This document shows, piece after piece, positions 5,802 to 5,911 of a stretch of 5,911 bases of DNA. The stretch is from an uncultured Collinsella sp. (GTDB lineage Bacteria > Actinomycetota > Coriobacteriia > Coriobacteriales > Coriobacteriaceae): contig CALBBA010000139.1 in assembly GCA_937926755.1 (NCBI GenBank), positions 1 to 5,911 of the forward strand. Direction: 5' to 3'. The translations under genes and the position numbers were made by a program. Positions within the stretch are counted from its first letter, which is position 1; each line of letters starts with the position of its first letter. The notes under the pieces were generated by a model. It searched no databases, was not told where the DNA came from, and was given only the letters and a program-made list of their open reading frames with translations.

Positions 5802-5911
5802 ATGGGGTCGAGCAACGCATCACGCAACGGCCGCGGAGGCACCGTTTCTGGCGCCAGGCATGCGAAACACGCGTTTGACGAGGGCGAAGACGATCTGTTT
5901 GCGTTGAGACT
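5802..5911 (+). CDS. Unidentified protein, N-terminal 36 codons only (runs off the right edge)
   Basis: An ATG at 5802 opens a frame that continues to the end of the window. AAGGA (5788-5792) sits about 9 bp upstream, which supports this start over the ATG at 5792, whose frame stops at 5876-5878. The visible residues are polar and basic at first (Ser, Asn, Arg, Gly-rich, about residues 2-22) and then acidic (FDEGEDDLFALR, 25-36). This looks like a disordered N-terminal tail in front of a domain that lies outside the window. There is no signal peptide or membrane segment in the visible part. I do not recognise the family and give no function. It lies on the same strand as the regulator, 122 bp away, probably a separate transcription unit. 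Confidence 0.6.
   Translation, partial: MGSSNASRNGRGGTVSGARHAKHAFDEGEDDLFALR

Overview
The window reads as one catabolic gene cluster plus its divergent regulator, from a GC-rich bacterium. The strong preference for G or C at third codon positions, and the style of the proteins, suggest an anaerobic gut actinobacterium of the Coriobacteriia (Collinsella-like). That assignment is an impression from the sequence, not a database result.

Layout. Four genes lie on the minus strand and are transcribed right to left: dpaL (diaminopropionate ammonia-lyase, 3534-4748), ygeY (M20-family metallohydrolase, 2076-3461), ygeW (knotted carbamoyltransferase, 672-1874) and an arcC-type carbamate kinase (1-657, cut by the left edge). 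A 277-bp AT-rich divergent intergenic region (4749-5025) separates dpaL from a plus-strand regulator with a YheO-like PAS domain and a C-terminal HTH (5026-5679). At the right edge a further plus-strand gene begins at about 5802; only its first ~36 codons are visible and I do not recognise it.

How the genes fit together. YgeY would hydrolyse a ureido/amido intermediate. YgeW would transfer or phosphorolyse a carbamoyl group to give carbamoyl phosphate. Carbamate kinase would turn carbamoyl phosphate plus ADP into ATP, CO2 and ammonia. DpaL would split 2,3-diaminopropionate into pyruvate and two ammonia. These families co-occur in the E. coli ygeW-ygeX-ygeY-hyuA-yqeA locus and in the gut bacterial gene cluster linked to anaerobic uric acid/purine breakdown, so a role in purine-derived or diaminopropionate catabolism with energy recovery is the best inference. 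Other genes of that cluster (ygfK, ssnA, hyuA, xdhD types) are not in the window.

Non-coding structure. The divergent region holds two near-identical dyads, AACAAA-N3-TTTGTT, whose centres are 51 bp apart. They are strong operator candidates, probably for the PAS-HTH protein. The dpaL-ygeY gap contains a perfect GC-rich stem-loop. The 201-bp ygeY-ygeW gap contains a REP-like hairpin, a weak possible promoter and a second stem-loop in front of ygeW. No mobile elements, RNA genes or CRISPR arrays are visible.
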